Shown: positions 52,553 through 60,116 of the stretch, piece after piece
How the letters are laid out: each line of letters starts with the position of its first letter
Numbering within the stretch: position 1 is the first letter of the stretch
Assembly: GCA_963833235.1 (NCBI GenBank)
Contig: CAWHXG010000001.1
Location: forward strand, 310,001 to 374,000
DNA from: CAWHXG01 sp963833235
Lineage (GTDB): Bacteria > Pseudomonadota > Alphaproteobacteria > Rhodobacterales > Rhodobacteraceae
Direction of reading: 5' to 3'
Length of the DNA: 64,000 bases
Translations under genes and position numbers: made by a program
The notes under the pieces: model-generated
The model's input: only the letters and a program-made list of their open reading frames with translations
Database searches by the model: none
Told to the model about the DNA's origin: nothing

Positions 52553-53096
52553 GTCCGTCCTCCCGCGTGGATTTCTGCCTTCCGACAGCATCAGCTAAGC
52601 TAAGGACCGGAAAGTCGAACATTCAAGCGCTCAAATCGTCCACTTGCGTCGTTGTGAGGCCGCGTCATCCCAAGATACCGTCCGTTGCGCCAACTGCCGC
52701 CGCGCTCGTTCCCGGTCCGGCCCGTCCCGGCCCGCCCGGCTTGCCCGGCCGTGCTCCCCGCTCCGCCCCGCCGTCGTCGGGCAGGTCCCGCCCCTGCGGC
52801 CCCCGTCCAAACCTGGGCGCACGCAGCCAGGGTCACCGTCCACCCCAGCCGCCCACGTCCGGCCAGCCGGGCAATAGCCGGTGCTGCCATGGAAGAGGCC
52901 CGAACCTCGCCGCGCCCGGCACCAGCCCGCCGGATCAGCCCCCTCGTCTGCCGACAACCTTCGATGTTCCGAAAATATCCCCGCCGGAGGCATCCGCCCT
53001 TTCGGCCCGCGCCGCCGCCCGGAGGCTGGCCCCCCCGGGGGCAGGGCCACCGGGGCGGCGCCAAGGGGCTCGATGCCCCGCGGCGGCGCTCCCCGC
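52553..53096. other. Intergenic region upstream of yejA holding a dispersed GC-rich element
   Basis: About 540 bp without a recognisable gene, between the yejA start and the cytochrome gene end. The left part should contain the yej promoter. The right part (52973-53079) is one copy of the dispersed element described separately. The middle is very GC-rich, low-complexity sequence. Confidence 0.5.
52973..53079 (+). repeat. Dispersed GC-rich intergenic element, copy A
   Basis: The element begins AAATATCCCCGCCGGAGGCA, continuing TCC, and ends with the hairpin GGGGCTCGATGCCCC (53065-53079). The same 23-base start and 15-base hairpin occur in opposite orientation at 60951-61055, with the same overall length of about 105 bp. 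A hairpin-only copy lies near 56437. Such elements resemble GC-rich repetitive intergenic palindromes. Confidence 0.75.
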
Positions 53097-53615
53097 TCAG
53101 CTCCCGATCGTCTCCAGATAGGCGATCAGGTTGGCCCTGTCCTCCACGTCGTCCATTCCCTTGTAGCCCATCTTCGTGCCCGGCGCCCAATCCTTGGGGT
53201 TCAGCAGGAAGCCGTTGAGGTTCTCGGGCGTCCAGGCCTCGCCCATCGCGGCCAGCGCTTCGGAATATGGGTAATCCGCCACCCCGCCGATATCGCGGCC
53301 GACCACGTGATACAGATACGGCCCCGTCCCGTTCGCCCCGTCCTCCAGCTTGTGGCAGGCCGAGCACTGCCGCCACAGCTTCTCGCCCTCCGCCGCGTCG
53401 GCGCTGGCGAACACCTCCTCGAACGGCACCTCCGGCTCCGCCTCGCCGCCGCCGCCGTCGTCGTCCGATCCGGTATCGATCACGTAGGCCTGATGCGCCT
53501 CCCCGTGCCCGCCGGTATGATAAAGCTCCTCAGCCACCCAACCGCCCAGCAGGAACACCAGAAAAGTCCCGCAGAACGCTCCGATGATCTTGGTCATGGT
53601 CATGGTGTCGAACAT
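53097..53615 (-). CDS. cycM: Membrane-anchored c-type cytochrome (CycM-like)
   Basis: The 172-residue protein has an uncleaved N-terminal membrane anchor (about residues 8-27, IIGAFCGTFLVFLLGGW), an acidic Gly-rich hinge (TGSDDDGGGGEAEPEVP) and a class I cytochrome c domain. The heme site is CSACH (84-88) and the distal ligand is Met149 in PGTKMGYKG. The layout matches cytochrome c552 of Paracoccus, which carries electrons from bc1 to the aa3 oxidase. AGGGAG precedes the ATG at 53615. Confidence 0.9.
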   Translation of the reverse strand: MFDTMTMTKIIGAFCGTFLVFLLGGWVAEELYHTGGHGEAHQAYVIDTGSDDDGGGGEAEPEVPFEEVFASADAAEGEKLWRQCSACHKLEDGANGTGPYLYHVVGRDIGGVADYPYSEALAAMGEAWTPENLNGFLLNPKDWAPGTKMGYKGMDDVEDRANLIAYLETIGS

Positions 53616-53737
53616 CGCAAAACTCCCTGGCTCCGAATTGCGCGTCATCTAGCGGGTTCCCCGACGGAGCGGCAAGGTATAGATGCCGCGACCAAACGCC
53701 CGATTAACGGGCAACCGCCGCCCCGGAGGATCCGCAC

Positions 53738-54570
53738 ATCACCGTCATCGCCTTCCAGGGTGCGCCCGGCGCCTATTCCCATCAGGCCTGCATCGAGGCT
53801 CGCCCGGATCACGAGCCCCTGCCCTGCGCCACCTTCGAGGACGCGATCGAGGCGGTCACCGCCGGCACCGCCGATCTGGCCATGCTGCCGGTCGAGAACA
53901 GCACCTATGGCCGCGTCGCAGACATCCACCGCCTCCTCCCCGCCAGCGGCCTGCATATCCTCGACGAGGCGTTCGTGCGCGTCCACATCAACCTACTGGC
54001 GCTGCCGGGCACCCCCTCGGCCACGTGACCCGCGCCATGAGCCACACGGTCCTGCTCGGCCAGTGCACCGGCTTCCTGCGCAACCACGGCATCGCGCCCG
54101 TCATCGGCGCGGACACCGCGGGCTCGGCGGAAATGGTGGCCGAGGCCGCCGACCCAACCCTCGGCGCGCTCGCCTCCGAGCTCGCCGGCGGCATCTACGG
54201 CCTCGATGTCGTCGCCCGCCACATCGAGGATCACGCCCGCAACACCACGCGCTTTCTCATCATGGCCCCCCGCGCCGACCCCTCGCGCCGCGGCACCGGC
54301 CCGATGATGACGTCGTTCGTCTTCCGGGTCCGCAACATCCCAGCGGCGCTCTACAAGGCCATGGGCGGCTTCGCGACCAACGGCGTGAACATGACCAAGC
54401 TGGAAAGCTACATGGTCGGCGGCTCGTTCACCGCGACCCAGTTCTTCGCCGACGTCGAGGGCCATCCCGAAGATCCGCCCGTCGCCCGCGCCCTCGAGGA
54501 ACTGCGCTACTTCACCTCGATGCTCGAGATCCTCGGCACCTACCCCGCCGATCCGCGCCGGCGGGAATAG
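53738..54570 (+). pseudogene. pheA: Prephenate dehydratase (PheA), one-base frameshift and unusual ATC at the start position
   Basis: The enzyme makes phenylpyruvate from prephenate. The N-terminal part reads TVIAFQGAPGAYSHQACIEA, DLAMLPVENSTYGRVADIHR and LLALPGTP, then stops. The rest continues in another frame with GHVTRAMSHTVLLGQC and ends with an ACT regulatory domain (FRVRNIPAALYKAMGGFATN, the phenylalanine-binding ESYMVGGSFTATQF). One missing C in a C-run near 54014 explains the shift. The codon eight bases after GGAGGA is ATC at 53738, where ATG is expected. A base error or a rare start are both possible. Confidence 0.85.
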
Positions 54571-54587
54571 CGCCCGCCGCCCGGCCC

Positions 54588-55061
54588 TCAACCCGGCGTC
54601 GGCGCGCCCCGCTCCGCTGCCTCGATCTCGGCGGCCCAGGCGGCCAGCCGCGCCTCCAGTCGCGCCTCCATGCCGCCCTTCGCCAGCCGCAGCGACTGCA
54701 CCAGCATCCGCCCCGAGAGCGACCGCGCGGTCAGCTCCACCGTTACCCGCGCCGTCGTCTCCACCTCCGAGAGCGCCGAAAGGGCCACGCTCACCAGCGC
54801 GTCCACCCCGTCGCTGCGCCCTGTCAGCCGGTAGCCCTCCGGCGGATCCACGGCATCCAGCGTCACCGCCAGGTTGCGGCGCATCCCCTTCCACTCGACG
54901 CTGCCGGCCCAGGCGGTGCCCGGCCGCGGCGGCCCGGGCGGCTCCCGCGTCAGCACCCAGCCGCGCGAAGCCAGCCCCGCCTCGATCCCGGCGAAATCCG
55001 CCAGCGCCGCATGTACGCGTGGCCGCGGCGCGTCGATCCCGCGGGTCGCCTGCAACCTCAT
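54588..55061 (-). CDS. SRPBCC/CoxG-like domain protein
   Basis: The 157-residue protein has the shape of a START/SRPBCC hydrophobic-pocket domain: an opening strand MRLQATRGIDAPRPRVHAAL, central strands GTAWAGSVEWKGMRRNLAVT and TTARVTVELTARSLSGRMLV, and a long C-terminal helix. The family assignment is by overall pattern, not by a clear signature. The ATG at 55061 overlaps the nudC stop (ATGA), so it is co-expressed with nudC. Confidence 0.65.
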   Translation of the reverse strand: MRLQATRGIDAPRPRVHAALADFAGIEAGLASRGWVLTREPPGPPRPGTAWAGSVEWKGMRRNLAVTLDAVDPPEGYRLTGRSDGVDALVSVALSALSEVETTARVTVELTARSLSGRMLVQSLRLAKGGMEARLEARLAAWAAEIEAAERGAPTPG

Positions 55062-56137
55062 GCCCGGATCTCCCCCAGCCGGTCCGCCAGCCAATGCTCG
55101 ATCACGAAGCGCGCGATGGCACCGGGCCGCGCCGGCGCCACCTCCGCATGCGTGCCGGCCATCACCCGCAGCATCTCCTCGCGGGTGACCCACCGCGCCG
55201 CCTCGATTTCCACCGGGTCGATGGTGATCTCGCGGCCCAGGGCCTCGCCCTGGCAGGCCAGCATCAGCGAGGCGGGGAACGGCCAGGGCTGGCTCACCAG
55301 GTAGCGCACCGGCCCCACCCGCACGCCGGCCTCTTCATAGGTCTCGCGCCGCACCGCCGCCTCCACCGTCTCGCCCGGCTCCACGAACCCGGCCAGCAGC
55401 GAGAACATGCGCGGCGGCCAGCCAGGGCTGCGCCCCAGCAGGATCGCATCGCCATGGGTGATCGCCATGATCGCCACCGGATCGGTGCGCGGGTAATGCA
55501 CCGCCCCGCAGGCGGCGCAGTCCCGTTGCCACCCGGCCTGCGCCGGCAGCGTCGCCGCCCCGCAATTGGCGCAGAACCGGTGCCGCGCATGCCAGCTCAG
55601 CAGCGCCCGCGCGGTGGCGGCCAGCTCCGCCCCGCGCGTATCCAGCCTGATCATGCAACTGCGCAGCTCGGCAAAGCGATGCCCCTCCGGGAATGCGGGA
55701 TGCACCTGCTCGCTCGGGTCCGCGAAGGCACCCAGGGTCGCCGGCGGCCCCTCCTGCGGCACCCAGGCCGAAAGGTCGAGCGCCAGCCGCGGCACCCCGT
55801 CGTCGAGCCCCAGGAACACCGGCGGTTCCAGCGCCGCGTCGAGCCCCGGCGTGTCCGGCGGCAGCCAGCAAGGCGCCATGGCACCGCTGCCCGTGCCGTC
55901 GTCCGGGCCCGCAGCCATGTCACTGGGTGCACCCGTGCCCCTGTCGGCGACCGTGCCCGCCCCCGTCATCAGCGGCTTGCCCTTCCAGAACGGCAGGACC
56001 GTCGCCGCCCGGCCCTCCACCTCGGTCAAGCCGTCGGGCCGGCCGCGCAGGGGCGCCGCGCGGTCGAGGCCGGAAGACCCGAAGGTCACGTGGCGGGCGA
56101 TGCGCCCCGTCCAGGCCTCTCCCCAGAGATCGTTCAA
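55058..56137 (-). CDS. nudC: NADH pyrophosphatase / NAD-capped RNA hydrolase NudC
   Basis: The protein cleaves NAD(H) or NAD caps of RNA. It shows the N-terminal FGSSGLDRAAPLRGRPDG, a zinc ribbon (CANCG and CAACG) and the Nudix box (from GFVEPGETVEAAV to RRETYEEAGV), followed by the NADH-specific SQPWPFPASLMLAC. A Gly/Thr-rich insert (about VADRGTGAPSDMAAGPDDG) extends the N-terminal domain. The start is uncertain: TTG 56137 follows GGGAGC and gives about 359 residues; an ATG at 56194 gives 378. Confidence 0.88.
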   Translation of the reverse strand: MNDLWGEAWTGRIARHVTFGSSGLDRAAPLRGRPDGLTEVEGRAATVLPFWKGKPLMTGAGTVADRGTGAPSDMAAGPDDGTGSGAMAPCWLPPDTPGLDAALEPPVFLGLDDGVPRLALDLSAWVPQEGPPATLGAFADPSEQVHPAFPEGHRFAELRSCMIRLDTRGAELAATARALLSWHARHRFCANCGAATLPAQAGWQRDCAACGAVHYPRTDPVAIMAITHGDAILLGRSPGWPPRMFSLLAGFVEPGETVEAAVRRETYEEAGVRVGPVRYLVSQPWPFPASLMLACQGEALGREITIDPVEIEAARWVTREEMLRVMAGTHAEVAPARPGAIARFVIEHWLADRLGEIRA

Positions 56138-56566
56138 ATCGACGGCTCCCGCTGCTGCGCCGCGAGTGGTCGCACAGCCCCGCCCCGATGGCAAACCGTC
56201 GGTCCCGCGACGGGCCGGCCCGTCACCGCCATGGCCCCGGTGCCCTCCGCGCGGGCTTGCATGGGAGGCACCGCGCCGCTTGGGCGAGGCTCACCGGCCA
56301 TCCGCGCGGGCTGGCATGGAAGGCTCCGCGCCGGCCAGGCCGGACATCCCGCTCCGCCGCCGAAGCCGCCCGCCCGGTCCGCCCTCGCAGCCGCCAACGT
56401 GGTGCGCGGGGCCGGGGCCGCGCCCCGGCGCGGCGGCCGGGGGCTCGATGCCCCCGGTCGCCGCCCCCCCTTTCCGGTGTGGCCCCGCTGCATCCTCGCG
56501 CCGGCCCGTGGGCCGCGGCACCGCCGGTGCTGGCAATGCCGGCGGCGGCAGGCCAAGCTCGCCGCC
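56138..56566. other. Intergenic region between nudC and the phosphoesterase gene
   Basis: About 430 bp of extremely GC-rich sequence between divergent genes. It holds one hairpin copy of the dispersed element (56437-56457) and presumably both promoters. No reading frame shows a recognisable domain. Confidence 0.45.
56437..56457 (+). repeat. Dispersed element hairpin, copy B
   Basis: CCGGGGGCTCGATGCCCCCGG is a perfect hairpin with core GGGGCTCGATGCCCC, identical to the hairpin core of copies A and C. The 23-base AT-containing arm of the complete copies was not found beside it, so this is a partial copy. Confidence 0.7.
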
Positions 56567-58732
56567 ATGACGATCCCGCCCCTGCCCGCCGATGCGCCCC
56601 GCCTGCGCCTTCTGGCGACGACGGACCTTCACGGGCATCTGCTGCCCTGGGACTACGACCGCGACGCGCCGGCCCCCGCCCTCGGCCTCGCCGGGCTCGC
56701 CCCGCTCATCCGGACGTTGCGCGCCGAGGCCCTGAACCGCGGCGACGCCTGCCTGCTGGTCGACAACGGCGATCTGCTGCAGGGCACCGCCCTGGCCGAG
56801 GCGCTGGCCACCCGCGCCGCACGCGGGCGCCCGCACCCGATCCTCGCCGCCCTCGACGCCCTCAACTACGATGCCATGGCGCTCGGCAACCACGACTTCA
56901 ACTTCGGCCTGCCGGCGCTGACCCGGATGCTCCGGTCGGCCGGGTTCCCCGTGCTCTGCGCCAACCTCACCGCAACCGCCCCGCATCCCGGCTTCGCTCC
57001 CTCCGTCCTGCTCCACCGCAGCCTGCGGGGCCGCCCCTTGCGCATCGGCCTCGTCGGCCTCGCCCCGCCGCAGACCCTCGTCTGGGACCGCGCGCTGCTG
57101 GCGGGCCAACTCACGGCGGCAGGGATCGTCGAGGCAGGCCGCGCCGAGGCCGGGCGCCTGCGCGCGGCCGGCGCGCATCTCGTGGTGGCGCTGGCCCATA
57201 CCGGGATCGGCCGGGCGGACGCCCCCGCCACCGCGGAAGACGCGGCCCTGGCGCTCGCCGCCAGCGGCGCCGTCGATGCCATCGTCGCGGGGCATTCCCA
57301 TGCCCGCCTGCCGGGTCCCGCGGCGACCGCGGGCGCGGCGCCGGAGGGCATAGATGCCGCGGGCGGTCGACTGGCCGGCATCCCCTTCGTGATGGCCGGC
57401 ACGGCCGGCAGCGATCTGGGCCTCATCGACATCGCGCTCCTGCCGGTCGAGGCGGGCGAAGCAGAAGCGGCCGGCGCGGCAAGAGGCCAGTCCGACGGCT
57501 GGGAGACCGGCGGGGAGACCGGCAGCGAAACCGGCAGCGAGATAGGCGGCGGCTGGCGCATCGCAGGCGCCGAATGCCGCCTCATCTTAAATTCCCGGCA
57601 GGCCGACGCGGCCATCGCCGCCATCGCCGGGCCCGCCCACCGGGCCGTCCGCCGCGCCACCGGCCGCGTCGTCGGCCACGCGTCCCACCGGCTGCACACC
57701 CATCTGGCCCTCGTTGCCCCCTCCCCGGCGCTGGCCTTCGTGGCCGCCGCGCAGAGGCGATTTGCCGCCGCCCGGCTCGGCTCCGGCACGCCGCCGATCC
57801 TCGCCGCCGCAGCCCCCTACCGGTCCGGCCACGGCGCCGGCGGCGGCGACCCCGCGGCCTATACCGACATCGCACCGGGCCCGCTCAACGGCCGGCACCT
57901 CAACGAGCTCTCGCCCTTCCCCAATCGCCTCTGCGCCGTTTCCTGCACCGGCGCCGACCTGCGCCGCTGGCTCGACATCGCCGCGGGCCTCTACCTCTGC
58001 CCGGACCCCGGCGCGGCCCTTTCGCCCCTGCTCGACCCGGGCTTTCCGGGCTACAACTTCGACCATCTGCTGGGCCTCGACTACGTGATCGACATCGACA
58101 GGCCCAGCGGTGCCCCGGGCTTTCCGCGCATCGCGGCGCTGACACATTGCGGCGCGCCCGTGGCCGATACCGACAACTTCATCGTGGCCGCGACCGGCTA
58201 CCGGGTGTCGGGCGGCGGCGGCTACGACTTCCTCACCGCCCTTCCCGCCCCCGAGCTCGGGCCGGAGACGCTGGGCGACATCCTGAAGGCGGGTCTGTCG
58301 CCCGGAACGGGCGCGGGATCACCTGCCGGAACGGGCGCGGGATCACCTGCCGGAACTGGCGCGGGATCGCCTGCCGGAACGGGTGTGGCCTCATCGCCCG
58401 GAACGGGCGCGGGATCGCCTCCCGGAACGGGCGCGGCATCACCTCCCGGACCGGGCGCGGCATCACCTCCCGGACCGGACGCGGCATCACCTCCCGGACC
58501 GGACGCGCCTCCGGCATCGCCAGCGCGAGCTCCCGAACGCATGACCTGGCGGCTCCGCGCGGCGCCCGGCACCCGCGTCGCCTTCCATGCAAGCCCCGCG
58601 GCCGAGGCCCTGGGCGGGGAGATCGACGGCGCCCGCCTTTCCCGCCTGCCGGACGACGAACATGCGGCGGCAACGGGGCTGGCGCGGTACTGCCTGGAAT
58701 TCACCGAACCCGAGGCGCCGCCCGCCGCCTGA
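56567..58732 (+). CDS. 5'-nucleotidase / 2',3'-cyclic-nucleotide phosphodiesterase-like metallophosphoesterase
   Basis: The 721-residue protein has a calcineurin-like metal centre: LLATTDLHGHLLPWD (Asp20, His22), DNGDLLQGT, GNHDFNFG (Asn108-His109-Asp110), HTGIG and GHSHARLPG (242-250). A 5_nucleotid_C domain follows (about 380-575), with LNELSPFPNRL and the GGGGYDFL substrate loop. No signal peptide is present, unlike periplasmic UshA/CpdB relatives. Residues about 580-651 are a Gly/Thr/Ser/Pro repeat encoded by a 24-bp tandem array, then a short C-terminal segment. The family normally ends near the start of that array. Confidence 0.85.
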   Translation: MTIPPLPADAPRLRLLATTDLHGHLLPWDYDRDAPAPALGLAGLAPLIRTLRAEALNRGDACLLVDNGDLLQGTALAEALATRAARGRPHPILAALDALNYDAMALGNHDFNFGLPALTRMLRSAGFPVLCANLTATAPHPGFAPSVLLHRSLRGRPLRIGLVGLAPPQTLVWDRALLAGQLTAAGIVEAGRAEAGRLRAAGAHLVVALAHTGIGRADAPATAEDAALALAASGAVDAIVAGHSHARLPGPAATAGAAPEGIDAAGGRLAGIPFVMAGTAGSDLGLIDIALLPVEAGEAEAAGAARGQSDGWETGGETGSETGSEIGGGWRIAGAECRLILNSRQADAAIAAIAGPAHRAVRRATGRVVGHASHRLHTHLALVAPSPALAFVAAAQRRFAAARLGSGTPPILAAAAPYRSGHGAGGGDPAAYTDIAPGPLNGRHLNELSPFPNRLCAVSCTGADLRRWLDIAAGLYLCPDPGAALSPLLDPGFPGYNFDHLLGLDYVIDIDRPSGAPGFPRIAALTHCGAPVADTDNFIVAATGYRVSGGGGYDFLTALPAPELGPETLGDILKAGLSPGTGAGSPAGTGAGSPAGTGAGSPAGTGVASSPGTGAGSPPGTGAASPPGPGAASPPGPDAASPPGPDAPPASPARAPERMTWRLRAAPGTRVAFHASPAAEALGGEIDGARLSRLPDDEHAAATGLARYCLEFTEPEAPPAA
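58304..58519 (+). repeat. 24-bp tandem repeat (about nine units) inside the phosphoesterase gene
   Basis: Nine head-to-tail units of 24 bp start at 58304. The first two are identical copies of ggaacgggcgcgggatcacc followed by tgcc, coding GTGAGSPA. Later units vary mostly at third positions and give GTGVASSP, GPGAASPP and GPDAASPP; the last unit is degenerate. The length is a multiple of three, so copy-number change keeps the frame. Confidence 0.9.
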
Positions 58733-58879
58733 TTTTCAGGCATCAACCCTCCGGGACGGCCGCCATGCCCGCTTTCGCGCCGTTCCGGCCTGTTCGGCCA
58801 GCGCGGTGCGCCTATGGTCTGTGCGATCGGCGGAGCGCGCGATCCGCGCCGCCCCAGCCCAGACCGGAGACGTTTGCCA

Positions 58880-59941
58880 ATGACCATGCCCGCCCTTCGC
58901 CGTCCCCTTTCGTGCCACGCCGCCCTGCGCGGCCTGGCGCTTGGCGCCACGCTCGCCCTGCCCGCCTCTCTGCTCGCCGCCCTGCCGGCACTGGCGCAGA
59001 CCGAGATCGACTTCGCGCTCGACTGGAAGTTCGAGGGCCCCGCCGCGCCCTACTTCGCCGCCATCGACAACGGCCATTTCGCCGATGCCGGGCTCGAGGT
59101 CGAGATCGCCGCCGGCCAGGGGTCGCTCGACGCCATCCCCAAGGTCGCCACCGGCGCTTTTGCCTTCGGCTTCGCCGACATAAATAGCCTGGTGAAGTTC
59201 AAGGACCAGAACCCCGATGCCCCGGTGATCGCGGTGATGATGATCTACGACAAGCCGCCCTTCGCGGTGATCGGCCGGGTCAGCCAAGGCATCACCGAGG
59301 ATCCAAAGTCGCTAGAGGGCAAGACCATCGGCGCGCCGCCGCCAGATGGCGCCTGGGCGCAGTTCCCGCCCTTCGCCACCGCCAACGACCTCGACATGGA
59401 CAAGATCACCGTGGACCCGGTGGGCTTCCCGACCCGCGAGCCGATGCTGGCGGAAGGCAAGGTCGACGCGATCGTGGGCTTTCTCTTCTCGTCGTACCTG
59501 AACCTCGTGCGGCTGGGCGTCGAGGAGGACGACATCGTCGGCATCCTGATGGCCGATCACGGGCTGGAGCTTTACGGCAACGCGATCATCGTCAACACCG
59601 ACTTCGCCGAGGAGAACCCGCAGATCGTGCGCGATTTCCTCGCCGCCATCGCGCTTGGGGTGAAGGACGCCATCGCCGACCCCGAGGCTGCCGCCGAGAT
59701 GGTGATCGAGCGCAACCCCGCAGGCGACCTGGAGCTGGAGACGCGGCGCCTGAAGATCGCGCTGGAATCCAACGTTTCGACGCCCTGGACGCTCGACAAC
59801 GGCATGGGGCGGATCGAGTACGACCGGATGGAGCGGGCGCTGGAACAGCTGGCCCAGACCTACGACTTCCAGAACGACGCGGACCAGGAGCTTTACTTCA
59901 CCGACGCCTACCTGCCCGAGGACGGATTCGCGCTGCAATGA
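58880..59941 (+). CDS. ABC transporter substrate-binding protein (NMT1/THI5-like)
   Basis: The 353-residue protein has a signal peptide (GATLALPASLLAALPALAQT) and a periplasmic-binding fold of the NMT1/THI5 family used for thiamine precursors, sulfonates or nitrate. Visible are DFALDWKFEGPAAPYFAAID, FADAGLEVEIAAGQGS, PKVATGAFAFGFADIN and FPTREPMLAEGKVDAIVGFL. The ATG at 58880 is chosen over an upstream one to match the signal. The stop (CAATGA) contains an overlapping ATG that opens the coupled mini-ORFs before the ATPase gene. The ligand is not determined. Confidence 0.87.
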   Translation: MTMPALRRPLSCHAALRGLALGATLALPASLLAALPALAQTEIDFALDWKFEGPAAPYFAAIDNGHFADAGLEVEIAAGQGSLDAIPKVATGAFAFGFADINSLVKFKDQNPDAPVIAVMMIYDKPPFAVIGRVSQGITEDPKSLEGKTIGAPPPDGAWAQFPPFATANDLDMDKITVDPVGFPTREPMLAEGKVDAIVGFLFSSYLNLVRLGVEEDDIVGILMADHGLELYGNAIIVNTDFAEENPQIVRDFLAAIALGVKDAIADPEAAAEMVIERNPAGDLELETRRLKIALESNVSTPWTLDNGMGRIEYDRMERALEQLAQTYDFQNDADQELYFTDAYLPEDGFALQ

Positions 59942-60057
59942 GCGGGGCCGGGCATGTCCGCGGAGATGGAGGCGACCCCCTGCGCGCAAGTGCTGAGAGG
60001 AGCGAGGCGGGGATATCATCGGACATGAAAGCCACCCCTTCGTGGTCGCCTAAATGA
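59938..60057 (+). CDS. Coupled mini-ORF 1 (39 residues), candidate
   Basis: The ATG overlaps the binding-protein stop (ATGA), and the frame runs from MSGAGHVRGDGGDPLRASAE to SWSPK before a TGA that again overlaps an ATG. It has no recognised domain and arises from the tandem repeat. It may be translated only as a relay keeping ribosomes coupled to the downstream ATPase gene. There is no evidence that the peptide is functional. Confidence 0.3.
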   Translation: MSGAGHVRGDGGDPLRASAERSEAGISSDMKATPSWSPK

Positions 60058-60116
60058 GCAGGACGGGGATATCCGCGGATGTGGAAGTCCCCCCCCTCGT
60101 GGGCGCGCCGCAATGA
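60054..60116 (+). CDS. Coupled mini-ORF 2 (20 residues), candidate
   Basis: The ATG overlaps the stop of mini-ORF 1 and the TGA overlaps the ATPase start (CAATGA). The peptide is MSRTGISADVEVPPLVGAPQ. It begins like the ATPase (MSRAGGAASG), which supports origin by duplication of the ATPase gene start. A function beyond coupling is not suggested. Confidence 0.3.
   Translation: MSRTGISADVEVPPLVGAPQ

Noticed and set aside
55019..56566. Long N-terminal extension of the phosphoesterase reading frame
   Set aside because: The frame stays open upstream only because the DNA is very GC-rich; it is antisense to nudC and lacks similarity to the family. The ATG at 56567 directly precedes the metal-binding motif.
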